A stretch of DNA of 5,829 nucleotides. It comes from an uncultured Bacteroidales bacterium (GTDB lineage Bacteria; Bacteroidota; Bacteroidia; Bacteroidales; UBA932). The position numbers and the translations under genes are program-made. The stretch lies in assembly GCA_946405485.1 (NCBI GenBank), contig CAMJHJ010000159.1:1-5829 (forward strand). Reading direction: 5' to 3'. Positions 1-5,829 of the stretch are shown piece after piece. Under the pieces are notes generated by a model, which saw only the letters and a list, made by a program, of their open reading frames with translations, had not been told where the DNA came from and did not search any database. Position 1 is the first letter of the stretch, and every line of letters starts with the position of its first letter.

Positions 1-209
1 GTGATGTTCCGCACGTAGCGGACCTTGTAGCCGAGGTGCTTGAGAAGCCGGAAAAGGACGTCGTAGGTGACGCCCGGACGGGCGTGGCCGAGGTGCGCGT
101 CCCCATAGACGGTCGGGCCGCAGACATACATGCCCATGAATCCGGGACGGACGGGTTTGAACAGTTCTTTGCGGTGTGTGAGGGTATTGGTAAGGAAAAC
201 GTCTCTCAT
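1..209 (-). CDS. cysS: Cysteinyl-tRNA synthetase, N-terminal fragment (cut by window edge)
   Basis: Class I aminoacyl-tRNA synthetase that charges tRNA-Cys with cysteine in the cytoplasm. Only the first 69 codons plus two bases are present; the gene runs off the low-coordinate edge. The reading begins [17 protein letters not shown] and contains [19 protein letters not shown] at about residues 27-45. Cys30 is the expected first ligand of the active-site zinc, and HLGH at 39-42 is the class I HIGH signature for ATP binding. The fragment ends in YKVRYVRNI, the usual lead-in to the family's RNIT segment. The ATG at 209 is chosen because it gives the normal family N-terminus and lies one base after the TGA of the upstream Wzz gene (TGA-G-ATG). 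Translational coupling and cotranscription with the export genes are inferred from that spacing; there is no room for a separate promoter except inside the wzz-like gene. The KMSKS loop and anticodon domain lie outside the window. Confidence 0.96.
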   Translation of the reverse strand, partial: MRDVFLTNTLTHRKELFKPVRPGFMGMYVCGPTVYGDAHLGHARPGVTYDVLFRLLKHLGYKVRYVRNI

Positions 210-210
210 C

Positions 211-1302
211 TCAATTCTCATTCTTCTTGGCTTCGGCGTGGTCTTTGACGAGGGCCCAGCCGCAGCCGATGATCAGTCCGGCAAGCATCCAGATCAGCAG
301 GATGGTCTTTCTGGAATTGGCTGATTTGCGGGGGACATAGGCGGGCGTCAGCTCCGTGAAGGCAACATTGTCTTCGGTCACCTTGACACGGGCCGAGAGG
401 CAGTTCTTGGCCAGCTCAAGGTAGAGCATGCGGGCCAGGTCGGTCTCCGTACTCAGCCGCTGGTACTCGACTTCGGCGGCAGCGGTGCGCTTGCCCTGGT
501 GGCGGTCCTTGAGCCAGGCCAGGGAGGCCTGCTTCTTCTCATAATCCGCCTTGGCGGCCGCATACTGCTTTTCGAGGTATTCCAGGTTGTCGGATGCCTT
601 TTTTACTTTGAATTTGGAAATATACTGCTTGAAGAGGTCGTAGGCCGCGATAGCCAGCTCGGCCGAGGCGGTGGATTCGTTCATCGTCGCGCTCAGCACC
701 ACGTGCTTTTCAGATTTGATGACATCCAGGTCCAGACAACTGCGCAGGGCTTTGATCGCAACCGCTTCTTCTTTTGTCAGTGCAGGGGCGTTGATGCCGG
801 TGCTGTCCGCTTCCATGACCGGATTATCTTCCTTGCGCGACTCGATGGCGTCCTTGATGACACCGGGCAGACCGACCGTATAACGGATCAGGCCTTTGAA
901 GAAGTTCTTCTTCTGATATTGCTCATCGTTAAACCAGTCGATCAGCGGAATGGGCTCTTCGTATCCCTTGAAGTGGATCGGGGTGTAGGCAAGCTCCTTC
1001 AGCAAATCCAGGTTGGAGATGACTTTGGGATAGACAACCGGAGAAATGGGGCCGTCGCTGCTGCCGTCATCCAGGCTGACGCCCGCCAATGAGGCCAGGG
1101 AGGAAAGCCGGCTGCTCATGCTGGAGTTATATTGCGGGACGAAGGCGATCTTCGTGACATAACGGTGCTCCATCGCCAGGGCTGCGATCAGTCCCAGGAG
1201 GGTGAAGACGCCGGTGACGATCAGGATCGTCTTTTTCCGTCTCCAGAGGGTGCGGAACAGGTCGAGGAGATCGATCTCCCTCTCTTCATCGTAATTGTCC
1301 AT
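211..1302 (-). CDS. Wzz-type polysaccharide chain-length determinant (inner-membrane co-polymerase), no kinase domain
   Basis: 363-residue inner-membrane protein of the polysaccharide co-polymerase family. Such proteins control chain length and help hand polymer to the exporter. The N-terminus has a short acidic segment with [16 protein letters not shown] (residues 9-24), typical of Wzz proteins, then a membrane helix at about 25-44. The periplasmic part opens with [20 protein letters not shown] (51-70), a form common in Bacteroidota members. Residues about 225-305 are rich in Lys, Glu and Ala and probably form the long periplasmic coiled coil. A second membrane helix lies at about 333-352, leaving only some 11 cytoplasmic residues. 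There is therefore no fused BY-kinase: no Walker motifs and no Tyr-rich tail. The usual proline-rich stretch before helix two is weak, reduced to TPAYVP at 319-324. The ATG at 1302 lies 8 bases after the stop of the exporter gene, without a clear Shine-Dalgarno, as is common in this phylum. The polymer it serves cannot be told from sequence. Confidence 0.9.
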   Translation of the reverse strand: MDNYDEEREIDLLDLFRTLWRRKKTILIVTGVFTLLGLIAALAMEHRYVTKIAFVPQYNSSMSSRLSSLASLAGVSLDDGSSDGPISPVVYPKVISNLDLLKELAYTPIHFKGYEEPIPLIDWFNDEQYQKKNFFKGLIRYTVGLPGVIKDAIESRKEDNPVMEADSTGINAPALTKEEAVAIKALRSCLDLDVIKSEKHVVLSATMNESTASAELAIAAYDLFKQYISKFKVKKASDNLEYLEKQYAAAKADYEKKQASLAWLKDRHQGKRTAAAEVEYQRLSTETDLARMLYLELAKNCLSARVKVTEDNVAFTELTPAYVPRKSANSRKTILLIWMLAGLIIGCGWALVKDHAEAKKNEN

Positions 1303-1310
1303 AAGTGCTG

Positions 1311-3611
1311 CTAGATAAACATTCTGACGAGGGCCGTGATCATGTAGGCGATGGAAGTCGAGGAGGAGGCGATGGTCACGAGTTCGGCCGTTGTCAGTTT
1401 CCTGTCCTCCTTCGGCTCGCTGGTGACAACCAGTTCCATGCCGGGTTCCATCTTGAAGTTGGCGCTGCCCTTCTTGGCGACGAGACCGTTCATATAGACG
1501 GCGTAGATCTTGTTGGACTTGGTGTTCCTGCGGCGTCCGCCTGCCTGGTTGATATAGTCCCGCCAGGTGTATTTGGGGTTGAAGACGACTGTGTTGGGAT
1601 AGAACACGGCACCGGAGATCTTGACGGTGTTGTTCATGACGGGGACGGTGATGATGTCTCCCGTGCGCAAGATCACGTCGGCATCCGAACCGGGATTCTT
1701 CATGGCTTTTTCCAGATCGATACCGATGGTGTACAGGTCCTTGACCTTGTTCTTGAGGGAATCGATGATGGCATCCTTGTCTTTAGCCTTCATTTCCTGA
1801 CCCGCCAGCTCGATCGCGACCTCCATCCGGGCCTTTTCGACCTTGGTGATGGTACGCTCGAGCTGCGCGCCCTTGACGTAGGCGTCCGAGGTGAACATAC
1901 CGGCCCGCTCGATGATGTCGGAGAGGCGCACGACGTTCTTGTCGATGACATAAGTGCCGGGATAGTTGACTTCACCGTTGATGACGATGGTCTGCGGCTC
2001 CCGGTAGTAGAGGAGGCTGCGGATGAAGATGGCGTCCTCGGGCTGCAAGGGCTCTGCGCCGGACTCAGGGTCTGCAGTCAGGTTGATGCGACGGACGAAT
2101 CCCTTGTCTCCGCGGCCCTTGCGCGCCACTTCGATGTTGCTTTTGTCAGCGCCCTCCGTGAAACCGCCGGCCTCCAGGATGGCGTCATACACGGACATCC
2201 CGTTCCGGAAAGCCAGTTCGCCTTCATTCCTGATTTCTCCGTAGATCCGGATGATGGTTGAGTCGCGGAGTTCGGTGGCGGAATAGACATGGAGGCTGTC
2301 CTCGCGGGCGAGAAGCATCCGGATCTTGCCGCTCAGGATGTCGTCGAGGTTGAGGTTGACCGATGTCGGCTGCATGCTCTCGTCCTTGCGGAACAAGGTT
2401 GCGCGGCTCTTGTAGGCATCTTCCCCGAGCCCTCCGGCCGCTTCGATAAGGGCTTTGACGTCCGGAATCCTTTCGGAGATGGGATAGAAACCGGGCTGCC
2501 GCACGGAGCCGCGGATACAGACCCGGTTGGCGAACTCGACGGTGTGGCGGTTGATGTAAATGAGGTCTCCGTGCGTCACGGCGAAGGAGAACATCTCGCT
2601 GTTGAGGACCTCGTAGGACAGACCCTTCGTCTCACCCCTGCGCTCAAGGTAGACCCGGTCCGTGGCGGCATCGTCACTGAATCCGCCCGCGTAGGTGATC
2701 AGGTCGGCGACCGTTTCCCCTTCCCGGGCTTCGTAGCGCATCGGACGCTTGGCGTCTCCGTCCACGGTGACGACGGAGTGGTAGGACGGGACGGAAATGA
2801 TGTCTCCGTCCTGCAGTTTCAGGTCTTCGGAATAGGCACCGTGGAAAACGAAATCATAGAGGTCGAAACTGCCGGCGAATTTACCGTCACGGTACAGGCG
2901 GATGTCACGGACGGAAGCCGTCTCTTCGACGCCGCCGGCCATGAACAGGGCGGATGTGACCTGTGCGAGGGCCGGAAGCGCATAGGCGCCCGGAACGACC
3001 ACGTCACCCACCACGTTGACCGTGATGGAACGGGCCCGGTTGAGGCTGAGCTTGATATGGGTGCTGCTGCCGATATCGCCGTAGATACGGGACAGACGGG
3101 TCTTCAGGGTGCTCTCGGCACGCTTGAGGGTCATCCCTCCGATGGCGACCGGACCGACTCCGTTGATCAGGATGGTGCCGTCCCGGGCGACCACACTGTT
3201 GATCTTTGCCGTGGAGTTGCCCCAGACGTCTATGGTGATATCATCTCCTGGCCCCAGGATGTAGTTGGCGGGAGCCGGAGCGTTGATGCTGGGGATGATG
3301 CTGAGTCCTTTGGAAGAGAAGAAGTCGTGACCGAAAATCTGCTTGGTTTTATCTATTTCCGTTTCTTCGTCTTTCTTGGCCTGCTTGAGCTGGATCACCC
3401 CTTCCGGCTCCTGGCTGGTTTCCAGGGTGACAGCCTCGGACTGGGACCTGGCTTTGGAAGGGTCGTTGAGCAGCGCTTCGATCTCGCTTTCGCTATAACC
3501 ATAGGACTTGGCCATCGCCTTGGCCGCCTCGATCTCGCTGATGGACTGGGCCGACGCGAAAACAGGGAGCAGCAGGGCGCTCAGGACAAGTATCAAAAGT
3601 CTGTTATTCAT
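1311..3611 (-). CDS. Polysaccharide export protein with Poly_export and about six SLBB-type repeats (Wza-like)
   Basis: 766-residue secreted protein of the outer-membrane polysaccharide exporter family, expected to form the periplasmic/outer-membrane conduit for capsule or exopolysaccharide. Residues 1-21 are a Sec signal peptide with probable cleavage after ASA; no lipobox Cys is present, unlike E. coli Wza. A charged helical segment follows (about 22-90). The Poly_export domain starts at YILGPGDDITIDVWG (117-131) and runs to about 190. SLBB-like units then begin at VNVVGDVVVPGAY (198), VTVDGDAKRP (281), VCIRGSVRQPGFY (364), IRIYGEIRNEGEL (454), IVINGEVNYPGTY (542) and VKISGAVFYPNTV (663). 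Most contain an AGG or similar turn and several end in a GD-I-xVP strand. Unit five carries a charged, probably helical insert (about 586-640). The C-terminal TIASSSTSIAYMITALVRMF (746-765) is a hydrophobic helix that may insert in the outer membrane. The ATG at 3611 is fixed by the signal peptide and an AAAAGG 8 bases upstream. It is the first gene of the inferred operon. Confidence 0.93.
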   Translation of the reverse strand: MNNRLLILVLSALLLPVFASAQSISEIEAAKAMAKSYGYSESEIEALLNDPSKARSQSEAVTLETSQEPEGVIQLKQAKKDEETEIDKTKQIFGHDFFSSKGLSIIPSINAPAPANYILGPGDDITIDVWGNSTAKINSVVARDGTILINGVGPVAIGGMTLKRAESTLKTRLSRIYGDIGSSTHIKLSLNRARSITVNVVGDVVVPGAYALPALAQVTSALFMAGGVEETASVRDIRLYRDGKFAGSFDLYDFVFHGAYSEDLKLQDGDIISVPSYHSVVTVDGDAKRPMRYEAREGETVADLITYAGGFSDDAATDRVYLERRGETKGLSYEVLNSEMFSFAVTHGDLIYINRHTVEFANRVCIRGSVRQPGFYPISERIPDVKALIEAAGGLGEDAYKSRATLFRKDESMQPTSVNLNLDDILSGKIRMLLAREDSLHVYSATELRDSTIIRIYGEIRNEGELAFRNGMSVYDAILEAGGFTEGADKSNIEVARKGRGDKGFVRRINLTADPESGAEPLQPEDAIFIRSLLYYREPQTIVINGEVNYPGTYVIDKNVVRLSDIIERAGMFTSDAYVKGAQLERTITKVEKARMEVAIELAGQEMKAKDKDAIIDSLKNKVKDLYTIGIDLEKAMKNPGSDADVILRTGDIITVPVMNNTVKISGAVFYPNTVVFNPKYTWRDYINQAGGRRRNTKSNKIYAVYMNGLVAKKGSANFKMEPGMELVVTSEPKEDRKLTTAELVTIASSSTSIAYMITALVRMFI

Positions 3612-3629
3612 CAGTTTCGCCTTTTATAC
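3612..3629 (-). promoter_or_regulatory. Short 5' leader with AAAAGG ribosome-binding-like site (3620-3625)
   Basis: The minus strand reads AAAAGG at 3625-3620, then 8 bases (CGAAACTG), then the ATG of the export gene. This is a weak but well-placed Shine-Dalgarno-like purine run and supports the ATG at 3611. If the promoter call is right, transcription starts around 3628-3633, so the leader is only some 17-22 bases. That is too short for a riboswitch or leader-peptide attenuator. Confidence 0.5.
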
Positions 3630-3635
3630 AAGTTT

Positions 3636-3667
3636 CAAATATAACAAAAGAACGGAAAATATACAAA
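3636..3667 (-). promoter_or_regulatory. Bacteroidota-type promoter (-33 TTTG / -7 TATATTTG) for the polysaccharide-export operon
   Basis: The minus strand carries TATATTTG at 3643-3636, an exact match to the TAnnTTTG -7 element recognised by the Bacteroides primary sigma factor. TTTG lies at 3667-3664, exactly 20 bases upstream, within the usual spacing. The region is strongly AT-rich while both flanking genes are GC-rich. It lies just ahead of the export gene and just after the rpoC terminator, where a new promoter is needed. The TTTG is the end of the terminator's T-tract, so the two signals overlap by three bases. The match is by eye; low-complexity AT-rich DNA can give such hits by chance, but both boxes and the position agree. 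Confidence 0.72.
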
Positions 3668-3697
3668 AAACCGGTCCGCCATGATGACGGACCGGTT
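3665..3697 (-). terminator. Intrinsic (Rho-independent) terminator of the rpoC transcription unit
   Basis: The minus strand reads AACCGGTCCG (3697-3688), a 9-base spacer, then CGGACCGGTT (3678-3669), a perfect 10-bp inverted repeat rich in GC. The loop could tighten to 5 bases with one more C-G and one G-T pair. The second arm runs directly into a T-tract (TTTTTT at 3670-3665). It begins 24 bases after the rpoC stop codon. This is the classic arrangement for ending the rpoB-rpoC transcript. On the plus strand the hairpin is not followed by a T-run, so it should act in one direction only. Confidence 0.93.
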
Positions 3698-3721
3698 GAA
3701 AGGAAATCAACCTGTACGGGC

Positions 3722-5829
3722 CTACAGCTCGCTGAGCTCCTGGACCATCTCGTCCTTGCGGCCGACGATGATGTCCTGATAGTCATTCAGGCCGGTGCCG
3801 GCAGGGATCAGATGACCGCAGATGACATTCTCCTTGAGGCCTTCAAGTTTGTCGATGCGGGCGCGGATCGCAGCCTCGCTGAGCACCTTGGTGGTCTCCT
3901 GGAAGGATGCCGCACTGATAAAGCTGTTCGTGCGGAGAGCGGCGCGGGTGATACCCTGGAGGACCAGACGGGCCGTAGCCGGCTGGGCTTCGCGGGCGAC
4001 GAGCATCTTGAGTCCCTGGCGCTCGAGCGAGGAATTCTCGTTGCGGAGCGTACGGGCGTCGATGATGTCGCCGGGTGCGAATTTCTGGGAATCACCACCG
4101 TCAAGGACGAAATACTTGCCATAGATGGCGTCGTTGGTGTCCATGAAGGTCCACTTGTCGACCAGTTCTTCCTGGAGGAAGTCCGTGTCGCCGGGGTTGA
4201 CGATCTCGACCTTGCGCATCATCTGACGAACGATGATTTCGAAGTGCTTGTCGTTGATCTTCACACCCTGGAGGCGGTAGACGGCCTGGACTTCATTGAC
4301 GATGTATTCCTGCGCCCGGACCGGTCCGAGGATGTCGAGGATGTCGGAAGGGGAGACTCCGCCGTCTGAGAGGCGGCTTCCCGCACGGACATAGTCGTTC
4401 TCCTGGACAAGGATCTGCTTCGAGAGGGGCACCAGGTAGTGCTTCTCGACGCCGGACTTGTTCTTGACGACGATTTCGCGGTTACCACGCTTGGTCTTGC
4501 CCATGATGACCTCTCCGTTGATCTCGGAGATGATGGCAGGGTTGGACGGGTTGCGGGCTTCGAAAAGCTCGGTGACGCGCGGCAGACCGCCGGTGATATC
4601 GCTCGCCTTGCCGATGGCGCGGGGGATCTTGATGATGATCTCGCCGGCCTTGACCTTCTTGCCATTCTCGGCGATGACATGGGCGCCCACAGGCAGGTTG
4701 AACTGCTTGAGGATGTTACCCTTGTCGTCGAGGATGTTGAGGGTCGGGTTCTTGGTCCTGTCGCGGGCCTCGATGATGACACGGTCGCGGTTGACGCTGA
4801 ACTCGTCAGCGATTTCCTCGCGGTACGTGACACCTTCGATCATGTGCTCGTACTTGATCGTACCGGCCGTCTCGACGATGGTGATGGCGTTGTAAGCGTC
4901 CCAATCGCAGATCAGGTCGCCCTTTACCACCTTCTCGCCGTCGGCCTTGTACAGCACGGCGCCGTAGGGGATATCGTACTGGGAATAGGTGTATCCGGTA
5001 TTTTCGTCGACGACGCGGACTTCGGTGGAACGGCTGACGACCACGTTCTCTTTCTCACCTGCGTCATTGATGCGGGTGATGGTACGGAGATCCGTGAATA
5101 CGAGTTTGCCGTCGTACTTGGCGGTGATGGAAGAATCGACCGCCGCACCTCCCGCGACACCACCGACGTGGAACGTACGGAGGGTCAGCTGGGTACCCGG
5201 CTCACCGATGGACTGCGCGGCGATAACGCCGACGACTTCGCCCTTCTCGACCATGCGGCTGGTAGCGAGGTTGCGTCCGTAGCACTTGGCGCAGACGCCT
5301 TTACGGCTTTCGCAAGTGAGGACGGAACGGATCTCGACCTGCTCGATGGGGAGACTGTCGATCAAGCGCGCGGCATCTTCGCGGATTTCCTCGCCGGCAC
5401 GGATGATCAACTCGCCCGTAAGCGGGTTGTGGATGTCGTGCACGGAAGTACGTCCGAGGATACGTTCGCCGAGGGACTCGACGACGTCGTCCTTGTTCTT
5501 GATGGCCGTGGCGATCAGGCCGCGGAGCGTTCCGCAGTCTTCTTCGGTGATGATGACGTCGTGGGACACGTCCACGAGACGGCGGGTCAGGTAACCCGCA
5601 TCCGCCGTCTTCAAGGCGGTGTCGGCCAGACCCTTACGGGCACCGTGGGTCGAGATGAAGTACTCGAGCACCGTCATTCCTTCCTTCAGGTTGGAAACGA
5701 TCGGGTTCTCGATGATCTCGGCTCCGGCGGCACCCGACTTCTGCGGTTTCGCCATCAGTCCTCGCATGCCGCAGAGCTGCTTGATCTGCTGGGTGGAACC
5801 ACGGGCTCCGGAATCCAGCATCATGTAGA
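3722..5829 (-). CDS. rpoC: DNA-directed RNA polymerase beta' subunit, C-terminal half (cut by window edge)
   Basis: Largest catalytic-core subunit of RNA polymerase. The gene enters from the high-coordinate edge in frame (a partial codon, then [11 protein letters not shown]), so the Met at 5824 is internal and not a start. About 700 residues are present; the family in this phylum is roughly 1,400. Numbering from that Met, the bridge-helix region is [20 protein letters not shown] (54-73). The second zinc site has all four cysteines: 97, 171, 178 and 181 ([11 protein letters not shown]). The trigger-loop N-terminal helix is [12 protein letters not shown] (211-222), with the catalytic His219 and Arg216 retained and Leu215 where E. 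coli has Met932. The loop is split by about 185 residues of SI3-like insert, resuming at [18 protein letters not shown] (409-426). The C-terminal core ends with [11 protein letters not shown] (668-678). The stop is TAG at 3724-3722, followed by a strong terminator. Residue identities point to Bacteroidota. No lesion is seen. Confidence 0.98.
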   Translation of the reverse strand, partial: YMMLDSGARGSTQQIKQLCGMRGLMAKPQKSGAAGAEIIENPIVSNLKEGMTVLEYFISTHGARKGLADTALKTADAGYLTRRLVDVSHDVIITEEDCGTLRGLIATAIKNKDDVVESLGERILGRTSVHDIHNPLTGELIIRAGEEIREDAARLIDSLPIEQVEIRSVLTCESRKGVCAKCYGRNLATSRMVEKGEVVGVIAAQSIGEPGTQLTLRTFHVGGVAGGAAVDSSITAKYDGKLVFTDLRTITRINDAGEKENVVVSRSTEVRVVDENTGYTYSQYDIPYGAVLYKADGEKVVKGDLICDWDAYNAITIVETAGTIKYEHMIEGVTYREEIADEFSVNRDRVIIEARDRTKNPTLNILDDKGNILKQFNLPVGAHVIAENGKKVKAGEIIIKIPRAIGKASDITGGLPRVTELFEARNPSNPAIISEINGEVIMGKTKRGNREIVVKNKSGVEKHYLVPLSKQILVQENDYVRAGSRLSDGGVSPSDILDILGPVRAQEYIVNEVQAVYRLQGVKINDKHFEIIVRQMMRKVEIVNPGDTDFLQEELVDKWTFMDTNDAIYGKYFVLDGGDSQKFAPGDIIDARTLRNENSSLERQGLKMLVAREAQPATARLVLQGITRAALRTNSFISAASFQETTKVLSEAAIRARIDKLEGLKENVICGHLIPAGTGLNDYQDIIVGRKDEMVQELSEL

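Noticed and set aside
499..1092. 197-codon plus-strand open frame opposite the Wzz gene
   Set aside because: Antisense to a gene with clear Wzz features; no start signal or domain of its own.
1305..2261. 318-codon plus-strand open frame opposite the end of the exporter gene
   Set aside because: The same Asp/Gly/Val/His-rich shadow composition, no recognisable family, fully antisense to SLBB repeats that are clearly coding.
2289..3644. 451-codon open frame on the plus strand, antisense to the exporter gene
   Set aside because: Its product is rich in Gly, Asp, Val and His with no domain, and it mirrors the codons of a well-supported GC-rich gene. Long antisense frames are expected there, and its end crosses the promoter of the real gene.
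3669..3697. The inverted repeat as an operator or riboswitch stem
   Set aside because: A perfect GC-rich stem joined to a T-run directly after the rpoC stop is fully explained as an intrinsic terminator, and it lies upstream of the export promoter's inferred start, so it is not in that leader.
3604..3786. 60-codon minus-strand open frame running from the end of rpoC across the terminator to the exporter start
   Set aside because: It reads through the terminator hairpin and promoter, begins inside the rpoC C-terminus in another frame, and shows no family features.
4261..4833. 190-codon minus-strand open frame inside rpoC in another frame
   Set aside because: Ser/Arg/Thr/Pro-rich low-complexity product typical of an out-of-frame read of GC-rich DNA; it overlaps conserved RpoC sequence.
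5822..5824. The Met at 5824 as a true start of a 700-residue protein
   Set aside because: The frame stays open to the window edge and the preceding codon (Tyr) continues the conserved YMM-DSGARGS segment of RpoC, so the gene simply begins outside the window.

Overview
This window reads as chromosomal DNA from a fairly GC-rich member of the Bacteroidota, most likely Bacteroidales. Three things point there: the RpoC sequence (for example [10 protein letters not shown] in the trigger loop), the large multi-SLBB exporter paired with a Wzz protein, and a promoter matching the Bacteroides-type TTTG / TAnnTTTG consensus. Genus level is not safe; the GC-rich codons would suit an Alistipes-like or uncultured gut or rumen lineage, but that is a guess. 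All genes lie on the minus strand, so they are read from high to low coordinates.

Layout in transcription order. (1) 5829-3722: the C-terminal half of rpoC, the RNA polymerase beta' subunit, cut by the window edge. (2) 3721-3612: a 110-base intergenic gap with a strong intrinsic terminator for the rpoC unit, followed at once by a sigma-ABfr-type promoter and a short AT-rich leader. The promoter's -33 TTTG sits inside the terminator's T-tract. (3) 3611-1311: a 766-residue secreted polysaccharide-export protein with a Poly_export domain and about six SLBB-type repeats. (4) 1302-211: a 363-residue Wzz-type chain-length determinant with two membrane segments and no kinase domain. (5) 209-1: the first 69 codons of cysS, cysteinyl-tRNA synthetase, cut by the other window edge.

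The exporter, Wzz protein and cysS are separated by only 8 and 1 bases, so they probably form one operon driven from the promoter behind rpoC. The first two would work together in export of a surface or extracellular polysaccharide: the Wzz protein in the inner membrane sets chain length or bridges the periplasm, and the SLBB protein forms the periplasmic/outer-membrane conduit. No glycosyltransferase, flippase, polymerase or UpxY-like antiterminator is visible, so this is an export pair beside housekeeping genes rather than a full capsule locus. I see no mobile element, CRISPR array, tRNA or rRNA. I found no clearly new system; the most notable points are the compact terminator/promoter junction and the export-pair/cysS operon.
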